Source: Elysia crispata
Taxonomy: Eukaryota > Mollusca > Gastropoda > Plakobranchidae
Assembly (NCBI GenBank): GCA_033675545.1
Contig: JAWDGP010008026.1
Span: 186,001-250,000 of the forward strand
Direction of reading: 5' to 3'
Length of the DNA: 64,000 nucleotides
Part shown: positions 41,911 through 54,560 of the stretch, in pieces
Position numbering within the stretch: position 1 is the first letter of the stretch
Layout of the letters: each line of letters starts with the position of its first letter
The notes under the pieces: model-generated
Seen by the model: only the letters and a program-made list of their open reading frames with translations
Told to the model about the DNA's origin: nothing
The model's database searches: none
Position numbers and translations under genes: made by a program

Positions 41911-42206
41911 TATCCCAGAGAATTATTTCAAAGTTCTAACTTGGTTACCGAAGGCAACAATCTTGCGAACGGCGAACTTCGCGAACACAATTGGAAGTTC
42001 CTCTGTGGGAAGGACAGGAGTTCTTGCATTATCTATTGCCATATCGCCTCTGTAGACAGCCGATTCTGAAATCTCTTGACTGGAAAAAAGAACTTTGTTT
42101 GGACAGGACATGATCTCAACTGGCCTCGATTCAGCAGACAGTGAAGACAACACATGAGGCAGGTGATTTGTACAGGGGATCTTTTTCTTCCCATTTATTG
42201 TGGTTC
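41911..42206 (-). other. Open stretch of unknown origin, possible exon or decayed element (low confidence)
   Basis: The minus strand is open for about 97 codons and ends at TAA. It includes LPHVLSSLSAESRPVEIMSC and LPTEELPIVFAKFAVRKIV, which look more protein-like than most random frames here. A possible acceptor (GAAAAAG before ATCCCC) and donor (TTCG/GTAACC) exist, but neither is strong. No family is recognised. It could be an exon of the SAM gene, a transposon remnant or chance. Confidence 0.2.
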
Positions 42207-42223
42207 AACTTTACATGTCTCGG

Positions 42224-42227
<4 letters not shown>

Positions 42228-42284
<57 letters not shown>
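42228..42284 (+). repeat. (GA)n microsatellite
   Basis: About 28 GA units, adjacent to the open stretch on its left. Confidence 0.94.
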
Positions 42285-42291
<7 letters not shown>

Positions 42292-43714
42292 GGAGAGGAG
42301 ATGGAAATCTATTTTTAGTCCGACCACATTAAGTCATAGGAGAGAGATATAGAATTTCTTTATTGATAAAGTCTGTCTATGGCAATGGAGTTGGAGTGCT
42401 AACAACGAAACATAGAAGACATTACAACCTCTCCACCCATTGCTTGCAGTTCTTGCACCACATAGCAGCACCAAGCAACGACCAGCACCCCTTCATCATT
42501 AGACTGCCCGGCAACCAAGACCAAGGGATGGCGATGGGCTTGCAGAGGATAATTGGACGGTCGACCAATTAGTCTACCCAGCTGGGCGACCTGTCCGTGC
42601 CGGTTTGGAGGCGCGGATGTGCTTCAGATAATGTAACAGATTGGCGCAGAACATTCTGTTCATCGTATTAAAATAGGAAAAGAAGTTTGCGTCTCTGGTA
42701 TAAGAATCGAAAATGGACGCTACCCTTTTCTTGAAAAGGCCCAAACGATGCAAATTTAGAAGAACTGATAAAAATTGCATATTTCAAAACAAAATATTTC
42801 CCCAGACCACGTGATGCGAACATTATTCTGGTTTAAAATTAGCCAATAATCATAGAATGTGCTCATTTAACAAAATCTACTTTGGAGTAAAAGAAACTTA
42901 ATTTAATTGCCTGCAACGAATCAATTCACACGTTTTGTCACTAAAAAAATGACTCGACAAAAACTCAATGGGAAAGGTATTTGTTAAAAGCTGGTGACCT
43001 AAATTACAAAGAGATAATTTCTTAGCTCTGAGCACCCTTGTGAGCTCCAGAGAGCAACCAATTTCAGCAGGCTGGTGCGTGGAAAAAATCGCGCAAATTG
43101 TTTGTCCGAAGAAGGAAAACGTCTCATGCATACACAGTTGCCTTATGAGAAGCATGAAGCAGTCAGGATAATAAAAGTTTAAACAAAAAGAAAGAAAGAA
43201 ATGGTGAATGTGGGAGAGCGAGACGGTATCAGCCAAACTAAGTTTTCATTATGCTTCGATTAAAAAAAAAAAAAATAAAACTGTGAAGGGTATCTGCTAC
43301 ATGATTGTGTCCACAGCGCAGTGCTCGAATCTCCAAACCTATCCAATCAATCACCAGGTATACGTATGCATATGCCACGATAGGAGAGGAACGAGGCGCC
43401 TGTTTGACAAAAATTTAAAAAAAAAATTAATAAATATATAAATACTGAAAACGGGTACCGTGATATGAAGTCAGAATAAAAATGGTGTATTGCAATAACA
43501 CAGGGTCTGTTCCCGAAGAAACTGCCGGTTCCCTGATTCCATTTCAAAAAGGTTCTTTTTTATCTGAACCAAGTCCAATAATGGCGTCAATATAGTTCAT
43601 TAGTGGTGTAATTCCTTCCAAAGAGAATTATCATGCTGCCAATCAAATTACATGTAACAAATGTAGTAGTTGAAACAGTAGTAGCAGTAGTAGTAGTAAA
43701 TTACGTGTAACAAA

Positions 43715-44495
<781 letters not shown>

Positions 44496-44655
44496 CATGT
44501 AGTAATAGTAGTAATGACCTGTATGCAATAACAACAATTAGACTTATGCCTAATGTAAAAATAAAACCTTAATGTAAAGGCTTAATGGGTATGTAGTTAA
44601 TACACATTAACGTATAATACGAGATGCAAACTGGAAAATTTGCAGAGGATATAAA

Positions 44656-44656
<1 letters not shown>

Positions 44657-44712
<56 letters not shown>
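44657..44712 (+). repeat. (GA)n microsatellite
   Basis: About 27 uninterrupted GA units. Confidence 0.95.
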
Positions 44713-44716
<4 letters not shown>

Positions 44717-45489
44717 ACAAACAGAGCACTCACTGGGTGAGAAAGGAAGAGGCATTGATTTTGCTGTTTGGAAGTATTGTGGGTGTAATTCAATATAAAC
44801 TTACGCGAACCATTTGGCATTGCACTGGGTATCATCAGAAAAGAAATATAGAGGAAGCCATAGACATGATATACAGTAGTTAAAAATGGGTAAATCGATT
44901 GGTGGAGAGACAGAAAGAGAAAGAGAGTGGCTCTAAATGGCGTTAGAAACAATGGCAATATCCTTAGCACCAGCCAAACGTACACCTTTCTACCTGTGTA
45001 CATCATTACAAAACATTAACATTGCTCGGGGTTTCTATTTTGTTGTTGTTGTTGTTATTGTTGTTGTGGGTTTTTTTTTTAACCAAGCTACATGACAGTC
45101 GTCAATGAAACAATGATTTACAATTTTAGTAAAAATGTCCATAAAAAAGAAAGAGATTTTAAGGCAACTTTTCTGATCATTGGCCCTCTGAGTGAAACAG
45201 GTGCTTTGATGGTACTGGGTATTTTAATTCATTTGATGGCATTAGTACTGTGCAGTGCACTTTGAAATTGAAGTTATAGATAACATCAAAATTCAATCAG
45301 ATGCTGTTTTGTGACAACAGTCAGGACGGGTGGAGTGTGGGTTTTGACAGGACGCTAGTTGTCCTACTATCATGCAAAACATGTTAATACATCTCCCCCC
45401 GCCTCACTTTTCAACTCATACGATTTTCACACAACTGATTCTGACAGACCTTTTTTTTTCCTTCCTTTGAAATAATAGATTAGTGGGAA

Positions 45490-45725
45490 CGATGAGCTCC
45501 GATGAGGGGGATAGGACCGGGGGGGGGAGGAAATCCTGTTGCACGGCTCAGTGCCCCACGCACGTCCTCGGCCCGGCAAAGGGCGTCTGAGGGCGCCGAG
45601 TATTCGCGGCAACCCCTACTGGGGAGATTCCCCCCCCCCCCCCCCTGGTCCCCCCACGGCCGCGCTGACAAAACTATCGATCCGACTTTGTACACATTGA
45701 TAAAACAGGCGGGCGTGTGAGAGTG
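45490..45725. other. Isolated GC-rich, CpG-containing patch
   Basis: About 235 bp of high GC content, with many CpG dinucleotides, a G-run near 45520 and a C-run of about 15 near 45631-45646, inside AT-rich DNA. Open frames occur on both strands but have no recognised domain. It lies about 1.7 kb downstream of the SAM exon donor. It may be an intronic regulatory CpG patch or a fragment of a GC-rich element. Confidence 0.4.
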
Positions 45726-46193
45726 GGCCAGCCCAGCAAATATGGGGCCGAATTCAAGAGAGCGAAGCATGCAGGGTCTGATGATACTATGGTATGTTCT
45801 GGGTATGTTACGGTCTAACCTTTAGTACTACATATATGTATAGGAAGGAGAGGGTGTGGAGGATTACGTTATCCTATTGGCGTACGCGGAATGTAAAGTG
45901 ATCTAGACACATTCAAAAGGCTACACAGCAATGAGGAATGAAGATAAGAAGTTAAAGTTCGCACTGGTATACTTTAGTGTAATGTTTTTTTTTTTGTTTT
46001 TTTTTTTTTAAAGCTCTAAATTTAGTTATTACGCATCTATAGCCATTTGAATCCTATTTGATTTTGGCTCTGTTCGTCATTAGGGTATATTATCTTTTGA
46101 CATCACTAACGGGTATAATTACTAGGCTCTCTGATTGCTTCTGCTTTACATCAGAGCCGTGTTGAAAGAAACAACATTATATAAATGCCGCTT

Positions 46194-46195
<2 letters not shown>

Positions 46196-46231
<36 letters not shown>
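46196..46231 (+). repeat. (GT)n-(GA)n microsatellite
   Basis: About nine GT units followed by about nine GA units. Confidence 0.92.
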
Positions 46232-47420
46232 CAGGCAGAGGGAGGGAGGGAAAGAGATCAAAAGCTTTTTATATTATATACACCGGTATGGAGAATTACA
46301 ATGACATATTAATATAGTGTAAAAGTTTTTTAAATTCCAACCCCGCATTTTTCTCTCCGACCTGTTGCCAAGTGGAGCACAGTGGGTGTCACGCATTCTC
46401 TCAAAATTGACTTTCCAACTTGAGAACGAGTGCTAGACTATTGGTATCAGGTTACATACATCGCCCGAGGTATTTCCCAGCTGCACCACCTAAATGTTAA
46501 TAAATACCAAGAGTTCTGCTTTTTTTTTTTTTTTTTTTTTTGTTGTTGTTTTTTTTTAAAGCGACTCCTATTAATCTGAACAGCTGACTCATATCATCAA
46601 AGTTCTTGATGCGCACACAACTCTAGTCAATAACACTATGAATGATTAACACTAAAAAAAAGTTGGGATCGAGCGATTTCCTACTTCTTCTGCTCTTTGC
46701 ATCCTCTCCAAGCAGACTTTAAGGTATATTGTAGTATCTAATTGAGACTCCAAGAAGCTCAACATTACTATCTGGTTAAAAGAGATATCTCGACATGCAC
46801 ATCTGCCCAAATATTGATTTATCATGAGAAATGATAAAATGCGATGATCGCTGCAGTAAATTTAATACATGTAGAGCATGAGTAAGGTAAATAATCAATG
46901 GATGCATTTCTGGCCACATTTGGAGAAAGGTTAGAGAATAATGAATCAAAATTAAGGTCAAGTGTGGTAACAGCCGGGCGGTTGTCGCGTTCGGAGAGTC
47001 TTGTACATGTATCAAGTTCTCTCACTGATGCTGCACATTTTCGGAGACTGATTTTCCCTACATTACATAAGACTGGTATCTAACTCTAAGCTTAGAATGG
47101 ACTGTTAGGCTAGAAATGGCAGAAGTAAATCATTTTTTTCCCCAGATCACATAGCCTTCTCAAATTCAAAGGAACAGGATGATGGTAAGATATATGCTGG
47201 GGCAATTATAATATTCGACATACTTCTACATTACGTGAACCGCCTTATTTATTATTCAACAACGAGGCAATTAATAAAGAATATATTGTAGCACCGCACG
47301 CTGAATTTATCAAAACCATAGAGGCAATAAAAGCAATGAAGTGTTAAAACACGCCATTGGATTTGTAAAATCCCCAGACACGCTCTATACAAAAAACACA
47401 CGAGTCACTTAAGTACTCAC
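46232..47420 (-). other. Proximal part of intron 1 of the SAM gene
   Basis: Begins at the GTGAGT donor next to the SAM exon and runs leftward. It contains a T-run near 46521-46540 and no other recognised element. Confidence 0.6.
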
Positions 47421-48122
47421 CGAGTTGGTATATGGTGGACCAGACAGGTCGATGTTATTCTCTACAAGCTTGTCCCTCAAGATTAGCTTCAACTGCACAC
47501 TCGGAAACTTTACCAAGGCGGATTTTCCTAGCTCGTAAGCATCCATTCGCATCAAAGATGTACCTCCAGCACCACCACTGGCACCTCTACCAGAAGGCGT
47601 GGAGGGAGCGGTGGCAGGGCTGCCTGAGAACTTCCGACCGCCTCCAGCTGGTGTGGGCTTTGTTGGCCGAGGACTTCTTGCATCTGCAGGTGTGCCAGAA
47701 GTGGGCACAGTGGTGCCAACAGGAGCGGCGTCGGCAGAAGGGCGTCGAGAATCTCTAGTTTCCGGAAGACGACTAGCTCCACCAGCTCCACCACCACTTC
47801 TGCGTTCCATGCCGGCCCTGTCTCCTAATCTTTGGTCGGCGGCATCATGTTCCTCGTCATCTTCGCTCTGGCAGGTGTCACAACACTCCTCGAGGGTGAA
47901 GTAGACAGCGGCGCCGCCTTCCTCCCTCAACACCTTGACAGCTCCGAGAAGCTGGTCTCTATGCTCGCCACCTGGCACTCCTATGGCAGCTAGGTCGTCC
48001 TCTCCAATCTGCTTGCAAACCTCCAGGTCGTCGTAACCATTGTCGAGGAAAGCTTGGGTGTACTGGACTAGCCCCACTGAGCGAAGCCAGTCCTCCACGA
48101 TGCTGTTGGAACCGGTCGCCAT
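47421..48122 (-). CDS. SAMD5: SAM-domain protein, SAMD5/SASH1-like, first coding exon (234 codons)
   Basis: The start ATG sits in a good context (ACCATGG). Residues about 6-68 form a SAM domain: the segments [30 protein letters not shown] and IGVPGGEHR match the SAM domain of SAMD5 and SAM1 of SASH1. A YFTLEE motif follows at residues 74-79, also seen after the SAM domain in vertebrate SAMD5. Residues about 80-93 hold a Cys cluster (C80, C81, C84) and an acidic run. Residues about 100-190 are disordered Gly/Ser/Pro/Thr/Arg-rich sequence. The last ~30 residues ([10 protein letters not shown], then IDLSGPPY) resemble the C-terminal element of SAMD5. The exon ends at ACCAACTCG before a consensus donor, GTGAGT (complement of 47415-47420), in phase 0. 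SAM domains mediate protein oligomerisation, and a cytoplasmic adaptor role is inferred. SAMD5 versus a SASH1-type paralogue cannot be settled from one exon. The high GC content contrasts with the AT-rich surroundings. Confidence 0.92.
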
Positions 48123-49320
48123 GGTAACAGCTGAGCACAGGATCCTTCACCACCTCAACCCGTCTTACTCTTCAAGAAAACAGCTTTCCTATTATTATTT
48201 TTTTCCGATATACCAGAGCAAGAAATCAGCGTGTGGTTTAAAAGTGGTTTAAAAGTCAAAACAAGGGATATAATATATTTCCTACATCCTGTAGGTCCAG
48301 CTCGATTGAAAATCCAAGCAAGTAAAATATATTTTTAAAAATTGCCACAGGTGTCACACACTCACTGCAATGCTGAAATCTGCTGTTGATTATATGGAAA
48401 GAGCGATATTTTGATTCCAAGGAAGCAGCATTTCTTTAAATAATTATAAACTTATTGTTGGCTTGCATTTTTTTTAAACTATGCCCTATGCAAATTTTCG
48501 TAAAAACACGAAGCGGGCCAATATTAATTATTATCCATCATCTGAAGCCCATTTTCATTCCTTTCACCCTGGGATAGACATGAAGGATGTACTGAAAAAT
48601 AAGGTTGAAATTATTTTACGGAGCTTCAATATTTTCACCAATAACAGAGTTGCACTCAACTGTCTAAAATCTAGAAATAATCTGGTTGTATATCTAGACT
48701 CTAGATAAATTCTAAATCAAAACTATAATGCACGGGTAAATGTCTGCAGTGAGCATGTGGTTTACAATTAATAGAATTTTTTGGTATTGGTAAAAAGAAG
48801 CGGTGTAAAGATTAAATCTTGTCTGAAAAATCTGGAAAAAAAAAAGAAAAACATTTCATAAATTCCTAACCTGGATAGATCTAGATCTAGAATCTAGATA
48901 AGATGTAGATTCTAGTCCGGATAAATTAAGAGACCTTTGATTGGCCAATTAGGCCTAGTGTAAATTGCTTGTGAAAATCGAGGACTCATAATGTTGATTC
49001 GAAAAAAATCAGGCCCTGGATGTTTTCTACAGTTTACATAGATCTAGATCTAGATTCTAGACCAAGCTGTAATCTAGGTGCCGGTAATGCACATGCCCCA
49101 TAAAACAAATACTAAAAATTCTAGATTTAGATTAAGTCCAAATTTAAGTCTGGATACCTGGTGTACAACCAATATATCGCGACACATTTATCACTAAACA
49201 AATTCAACGTATTCAAATATTAATCTAGACCTAGACCTATATAATATCTGAACATCTTTGTCTCACATGGTGAAATAAAGTTGGGACATCCGAGTAGATT
49301 CCATTCACAAAAGAGTAAAA
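48123..49320 (-). other. 5' flank of the SAM gene start codon
   Basis: The minus-strand sequence just before the ATG reads GTGCTCAGCTGTTACC, so a 5' UTR splice acceptor (CTCAG) 8 bases upstream of the ATG is possible. Farther out, the region is AT-rich and includes clustered CTAGATCTAG palindromes (48881-48890, 49044-49053). No TATA box is clearly placed. Confidence 0.35.
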
Positions 49321-49359
49321 TATAAAACAATGAAGTCCTCAGATGGATCTGAAACAAAA

Positions 49360-49625
49360 TGTTTGGCCGCTTCCGCCTACTCTGTGTTCTTCGCAAGTGT
49401 CAGGCCGCAGCTCGCTAGTTTGACACTGACACACCACGAATCGCAAAACACACGCACAGCAGGCGCCCGACCTTTCTACTGCCTTCCAAGCCTATCATTG
49501 AACGCGGCTGCTCGGCCCCTTCCACGGGCACTTGTGCGCTGGTCTTGTCTCAACCTTAGCGTGGGGATGGGAAGGCGCAGACAGAGAGAGGGGAAAAGCC
49601 TACTGGATTTTCGTCTGCTCTAAAC
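49360..49625 (-). promoter_or_regulatory. Candidate CpG-rich promoter or 5' UTR exon of the SAM gene
   Basis: A GC-rich, CpG-containing patch about 1.3 kb upstream of the SAM gene ATG, the only such patch between the ATG and about 60 kb. A TATA-less CpG promoter with a spliced 5' UTR would fit the possible acceptor next to the ATG. This rests on composition and position only. Confidence 0.3.
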
Positions 49626-50235
49626 AGAAGGGTCGGTGGGCTTTTCCGGCACGCGATACGATTGTCTGAATCATATCCTTACGTGGGCTCTATTATTAGC
49701 ACCCATTAATCTACTTTAAATGTATTGACAAACCAGAAAACACGTTCAATGGGCAATGTTATTTGATTTCGTGAAGACGTAAGTTACGGTAGGCCTTATG
49801 AATCAGAATTCTTCGGAATGAAAAATATATTTATACACCTGTATCACTAAGAAGCACAAACAAATAGAAAAATGCAAAACAATTCAAACAAAAACAAGCA
49901 ATCACAGAACCAATTAATAAAATTAATAAATACAATTAAAAAAAAAACAACGAACGAACAAACCAAAACCCAAGTATGTCACTCACTCAAAAGCTGCAGG
50001 AAGGTCACCACATGAATCTGACCATGCCATGTCCATGAGTCGTTTACCTGCATTTGATTTTCTAGGTGACTGCAGGTATCACATTGGCCAAGATGCCGTA
50101 AGCCAATACCTAAATTTTGATTTAGTAAAGATGCCCAAAAGCCGCAGCTTGTATCTTATTCTACTCAAAGCGCCCAAGAATAGCTTTATTGTCTTATGTT
50201 ATAATAATGATATCTGATCAGCTTTAGCCTTTATT

Positions 50236-50238
<3 letters not shown>

Positions 50239-50310
<72 letters not shown>

Positions 50311-50495
50311 GTATCTGTCTCTCTCTTTGTCTCTCTTTCTTTGTCTGTCTCTGTCTGTCTCTTTGTCTCTCTCTGTCTGTCTCTGTCTCTCTCTCTTTGT
50401 CTCTCTGTCTCTCTCTGTCTCTCTCTTTGTCTCTCTCTCTCTCTGTCTCTGTCTGTCTCTGTCTCTGTCTCTCTATCTCTCTCTCAACTCTACCT
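50239..50495 (+). repeat. Degenerate compound (TC)n-(CTGT)n array
   Basis: About 30 pure TC units followed by about 190 bp of CT mixed with CTGT, CTTTGT and CTAT. The pyrimidine strand is plus. The interruptions suggest an older array than the pure ones. Confidence 0.94.
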
Positions 50496-52961
50496 TAGTC
50501 CCTCAAAGATCTGTCTTTCATCCTTATTTCTCCCCCCTCTTTCTTATGTGATTGTTATTCTCTTCTCGGAGGAACTAATATTTAAAACAAAAAAAGAGAG
50601 AGAAGTAAAAAGAAAAAAAAAACAAGGAAAGAAAGTAAAGAAAATACATGTAAGTTAATTATAAAGTGTAAGAGATAACAATGATCAAGGACACCCTTAG
50701 GTAAAAGTGCTATAGCTTTTTCATTAAATCGTATGCTTAAACGCTTTAAAATATTGTTATCCTAAGATAGTCTTCAATATATCTGATAACCAGAGCTCAA
50801 TTTAAACAATTTAGTGCTGATCTTGAGATGAAATTCTTACTTTTTAACTTTTAATTGATGGAAATGTTTAAGATCGGACAAAATGAACATCATTTCACCA
50901 GTATCAACTAGACATTTGCAACATAAATATATTTTTGCAGAGGGGTTGAATTTGCTTTTCAAGTAAATTACAAAGTTTGTGAATTCAGAGCAAATATTTA
51001 TTCCTGAGATGTTTTTATGTTTTCCTTCGATTAAAAAAAAATATATTTCTCTGTCTTTCTCTCAACTCAAGCTTGACTTTTTTTTTTTTAAAGAGAGTCG
51101 AATGATAAAATTTAATACGACACAAGTCAAAGGAAGTAACTCTTTTAAATATTTATCTAATCTTGTAAGCTGAGCTACTTCCCTTAGTCCCAGTGGAGTC
51201 ATGATGTGCTGTATATAATACATTTACTGCATGTCGTTCGATTTATGGGCTTTGACTGATAAAAGCTCTAATAGTTATGATTTTCTACATTTAAGCTGAA
51301 AATTTTCTTTTACTTATTGCTACGCAGCAGTCCCCTATAGATGATTTCAAAATTATTTAATTTAGATTTTTAATGAGTAAAGTTAAATACTAATGGATCT
51401 CTTTACATTTAAGAGGTCTTAAAAACATTCACATTGTGTGGCAATTATTTTGGAGACAAGAACCAAAAATGTTCTTAGTGATTATGATGGAAACCTCTTA
51501 AGATCATGGTTATAAGGGTTGAGCTTCAAGGCAGGTACAACTAGTCAAGAGAATTTTAAGTCATGAATGTTATAGCGTTACCTATAAAGAAGTGAAAGAC
51601 TAGAGTTGAAACGAAAGAATTATGTACCTTATACGAAGAAATAGATTTTTATGAGCATTTCTTCTTTAAATGTGAAATAAATCAATCTACGTGGAAAGGA
51701 AAGATATTTGAAAACAAAAAAAAACTTCGTCCACTAGCAGAAGGATGAAAATAGACAGTACGTCCGTCTTACTAGATACTACTCATATCGATGGCATTGA
51801 CAAGCAGACAATAGAAGTCGTTAATCATATCACCCAGGCAGGGAAGTTGTTAGTATCAAATCCTAAAGTCAGATATATGGAAAAACGGGAAACTTAATTA
51901 AAGCATAGAGTAGCATCTCACAGAAAAATGTGGAGATAAGAAAATTATCTGTAACGTATATCGCTGTATACACAACCTAACCAAGAAGACCTAGATTTTC
52001 ATCATAGTTCTCTTCGACCTTCGTCCTTGCATACCTTTTAATTTTGCTGTACTTTCTAAGGTGCTGTGACAATAGAGTACTTTCCAAGGTTGTTTTCTTG
52101 ATTTTTTTAAGGCATGGCTGTTTGCAGGCCTCTTTTCTTTGGAGTGGAGTACCCGCTTGCTTCTATCTTACCTTCAAGATAAGCGAAAATATATTTCTGT
52201 ATTGACCTCCTTTTTTTTCTTTTTTTTTTTTTTTTTGGAGAAGCTAATCATAGTTTTTTCTTGGCTTCGTTATATCTCGCTGATTTTCAGTTATTTTACG
52301 TTCATGTCTAAAGTGGCTCTTCAAAGATAAATTTAGACTTAGTCCAAAAGAAGTTGCAGTGGCCAATAAGTGACGTCTCGTCATACTTCAAACTTATTAA
52401 TTGCACTCCTCGGCTGATTTAATCTATATTGATTTACTGATAAACTATTTTTGTGTCGCTTTTTTAAGAAAGCAAAAGAAGTTATTAGATACATTACATA
52501 TACATTATTTATATTAACTCCTAGCGACAGAGATAAATTTTATCCTGTTTCCCATGTTTGAGATCGTAGGTCTCGAAAATAGGGAAACACTAACAAGAAA
52601 ATATAAAAAAAAAAAAACCACCACAGTGTGACTAAGCTTCAATAGTGAAACAGCACTCTACCTCTCTCGGTTGATCCTGATCTTCTTACTAATCTATTAA
52701 TGTAGGTCTAGGAACATCAATAAAAAAAAACAGATATTTACAAAATCATGACGTGATAGTAAAAGATACTCGACGTATCAAACATGAGTCATAATAAGCA
52801 TTCAGTATGGGAAATCGACTAATTCTGTGGTTTCCAAATTTACATTTAGATCTTTTTAAACCCATCATAAGATGACTTGTGACCCTCGCAAAAAGTGCGT
52901 AATGGTGCAGTGCTTTTCTGGAATTCATAGCTAGCCTATAATTAAGATAATGAACTTCACC

Positions 52962-52962
<1 letters not shown>
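50496..52962. other. Intergenic, nothing recognised
   Basis: AT-rich sequence with scattered homopolymers. No exon, RNA gene or long repeat was found. Confidence 0.5.
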
Positions 52963-53016
<54 letters not shown>

Positions 53017-53017
53017 T
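52963..53017 (+). repeat. A-run followed by (TA)n
   Basis: About 32 A residues followed by about 12 TA units. This could be the 3' tail of an old retroposed element, but no body is recognised upstream. A run of 17 G lies at 53097-53113. Confidence 0.85.
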
Positions 53018-54429
53018 GTGTATGTGTAATTAGGTTTGGATACTACAAAATCAGCCAACTATTCCTATTGATATCTTTTTCTCAAACTGTTAATCCGGGG
53101 GGGGGGGGGGGGGTTGCATTGAAACCCACCTGAAAAGGTGGCAGAAGAAAACTTGTTGAAAAAGATCATTGAAAAAAATTTTTTAACGAGCAAAGTAAAC
53201 TCAACGGAAAATCAGCCTGATACTGACAATTCTCTTTGTAAAGTGATCCTCCCGGAAATGACTTGCTCAACCAAAATTCGATGTGAAACTTGATTTTAAC
53301 TCATCCTTAAGAGGAAAGGACGGAAAAACATGTTCTTTTTGTGAAACTCTTCTCTCCTTTCACTCTAACTGACCTTCATCCACCTCATAAGCTAAGTGAA
53401 TCTTGCATGAGATATAGCTTGACAGGAACAGAACTAACTCGCCACCAAAGTTTGAGAAGATTTAGCTCACCTTTTTTTAGCCCCAATCCACCATGGTCAG
53501 TCCATTTTATTTATCCATATTATACAAGTCGATCCTTGTGCGCCATGGTAGCTCTGGGCTTTAGTTGCGAACTTAGCAAACTAATCAAAATGTCATACTT
53601 GAAAAAAACAAAAAAAACTTTCTTGTTCAAAATATTGCTGATTAAAGAAGAAGAAGATTTAATGTTAATTTCTAAACCGGAAGAATTTTATAAAGTTTTA
53701 TAATTATGGTTTGGAAACATTTGAGATATATATATATATATTTTTTTTATTTCCATATACATGTATGTACAGATATCTCCACTATGATTATTATGTTTTC
53801 ATTGTTTGTAGCATTTTTTTATCTTTTATAAAGCTTCTTTGAACGTTGCTGATGTCGTAAGTTAACACACCACAATGGCAATAAAAATATTGAGGAATAC
53901 GACGCAGACACTTACTGCGTTGGTTAATTAACCTATTTTTCATTTTAACCTTTGAAACCCGTTGCCTTAAAGCAAGCCAGGTTTTTTTCTCAAGATAGGA
54001 AATAAAAAAAAAAAAAAATTAACTGAATAAATTAAGGAAGAACAAAACGTTGCAATTGAGATCTCAAACTTGATTTTGAATAACATAGAGACATTCCTCT
54101 TTTGAACCAAAGTCTCATTAATAGGGTATTTCATCATATTGAAAGTCTCCACATTAATGGTATTCGAAGTTAAATGAATAATTTTTTTTCATGCTTGTTT
54201 TAAATTTGACATGATACTTAATACTGTTATTGGATCCTTTCGAGCCCCATGTTGTCGATGTTTGAATTCCACCTCCCTGCTCCAACTTCCTCGTCTAGAA
54301 TTTTTTAATGACTAAGGTAACTCTGTAAAGGACTTGAAGGTAATGGATTAGCAAGCAACCGAGCTATTGAAAAAAAATAACAGAGCTAATTCTTACATCC
54401 ACATGCTTTGAGGAGGAAGGGGTGTGAGA

Positions 54430-54560
54430 CAGTTACAGAATGTTGAGTAGGTAAACCGCGGAACGAAAATCGAATCCTAGCGCTAGTATGAGTTACCTGG
54501 TGGTAGGTTCGCATCTCGTCCAACGAGTCCTAATCTAAGTTTGATAGGAGCCCAGTAGTC
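54430..54560 (+). mobile_element. Possible tRNA-derived SINE fragment (weak)
   Basis: GTTGAGTAGG near 54442 resembles an A box. AAATCGAATCC (54467-54477) and GGTTCGCATCT (54506-54516) resemble B boxes, the second matching 9 of 11 positions of GGTTCGANNCC. No cloverleaf or terminal structure was found, and the limits are arbitrary. Confidence 0.25.

Noticed and set aside
47432-47904. Several frames opposite or out of phase with the SAM exon
   Set aside because: They are shadows of the GC-rich coding exon on the other strand or in other frames.
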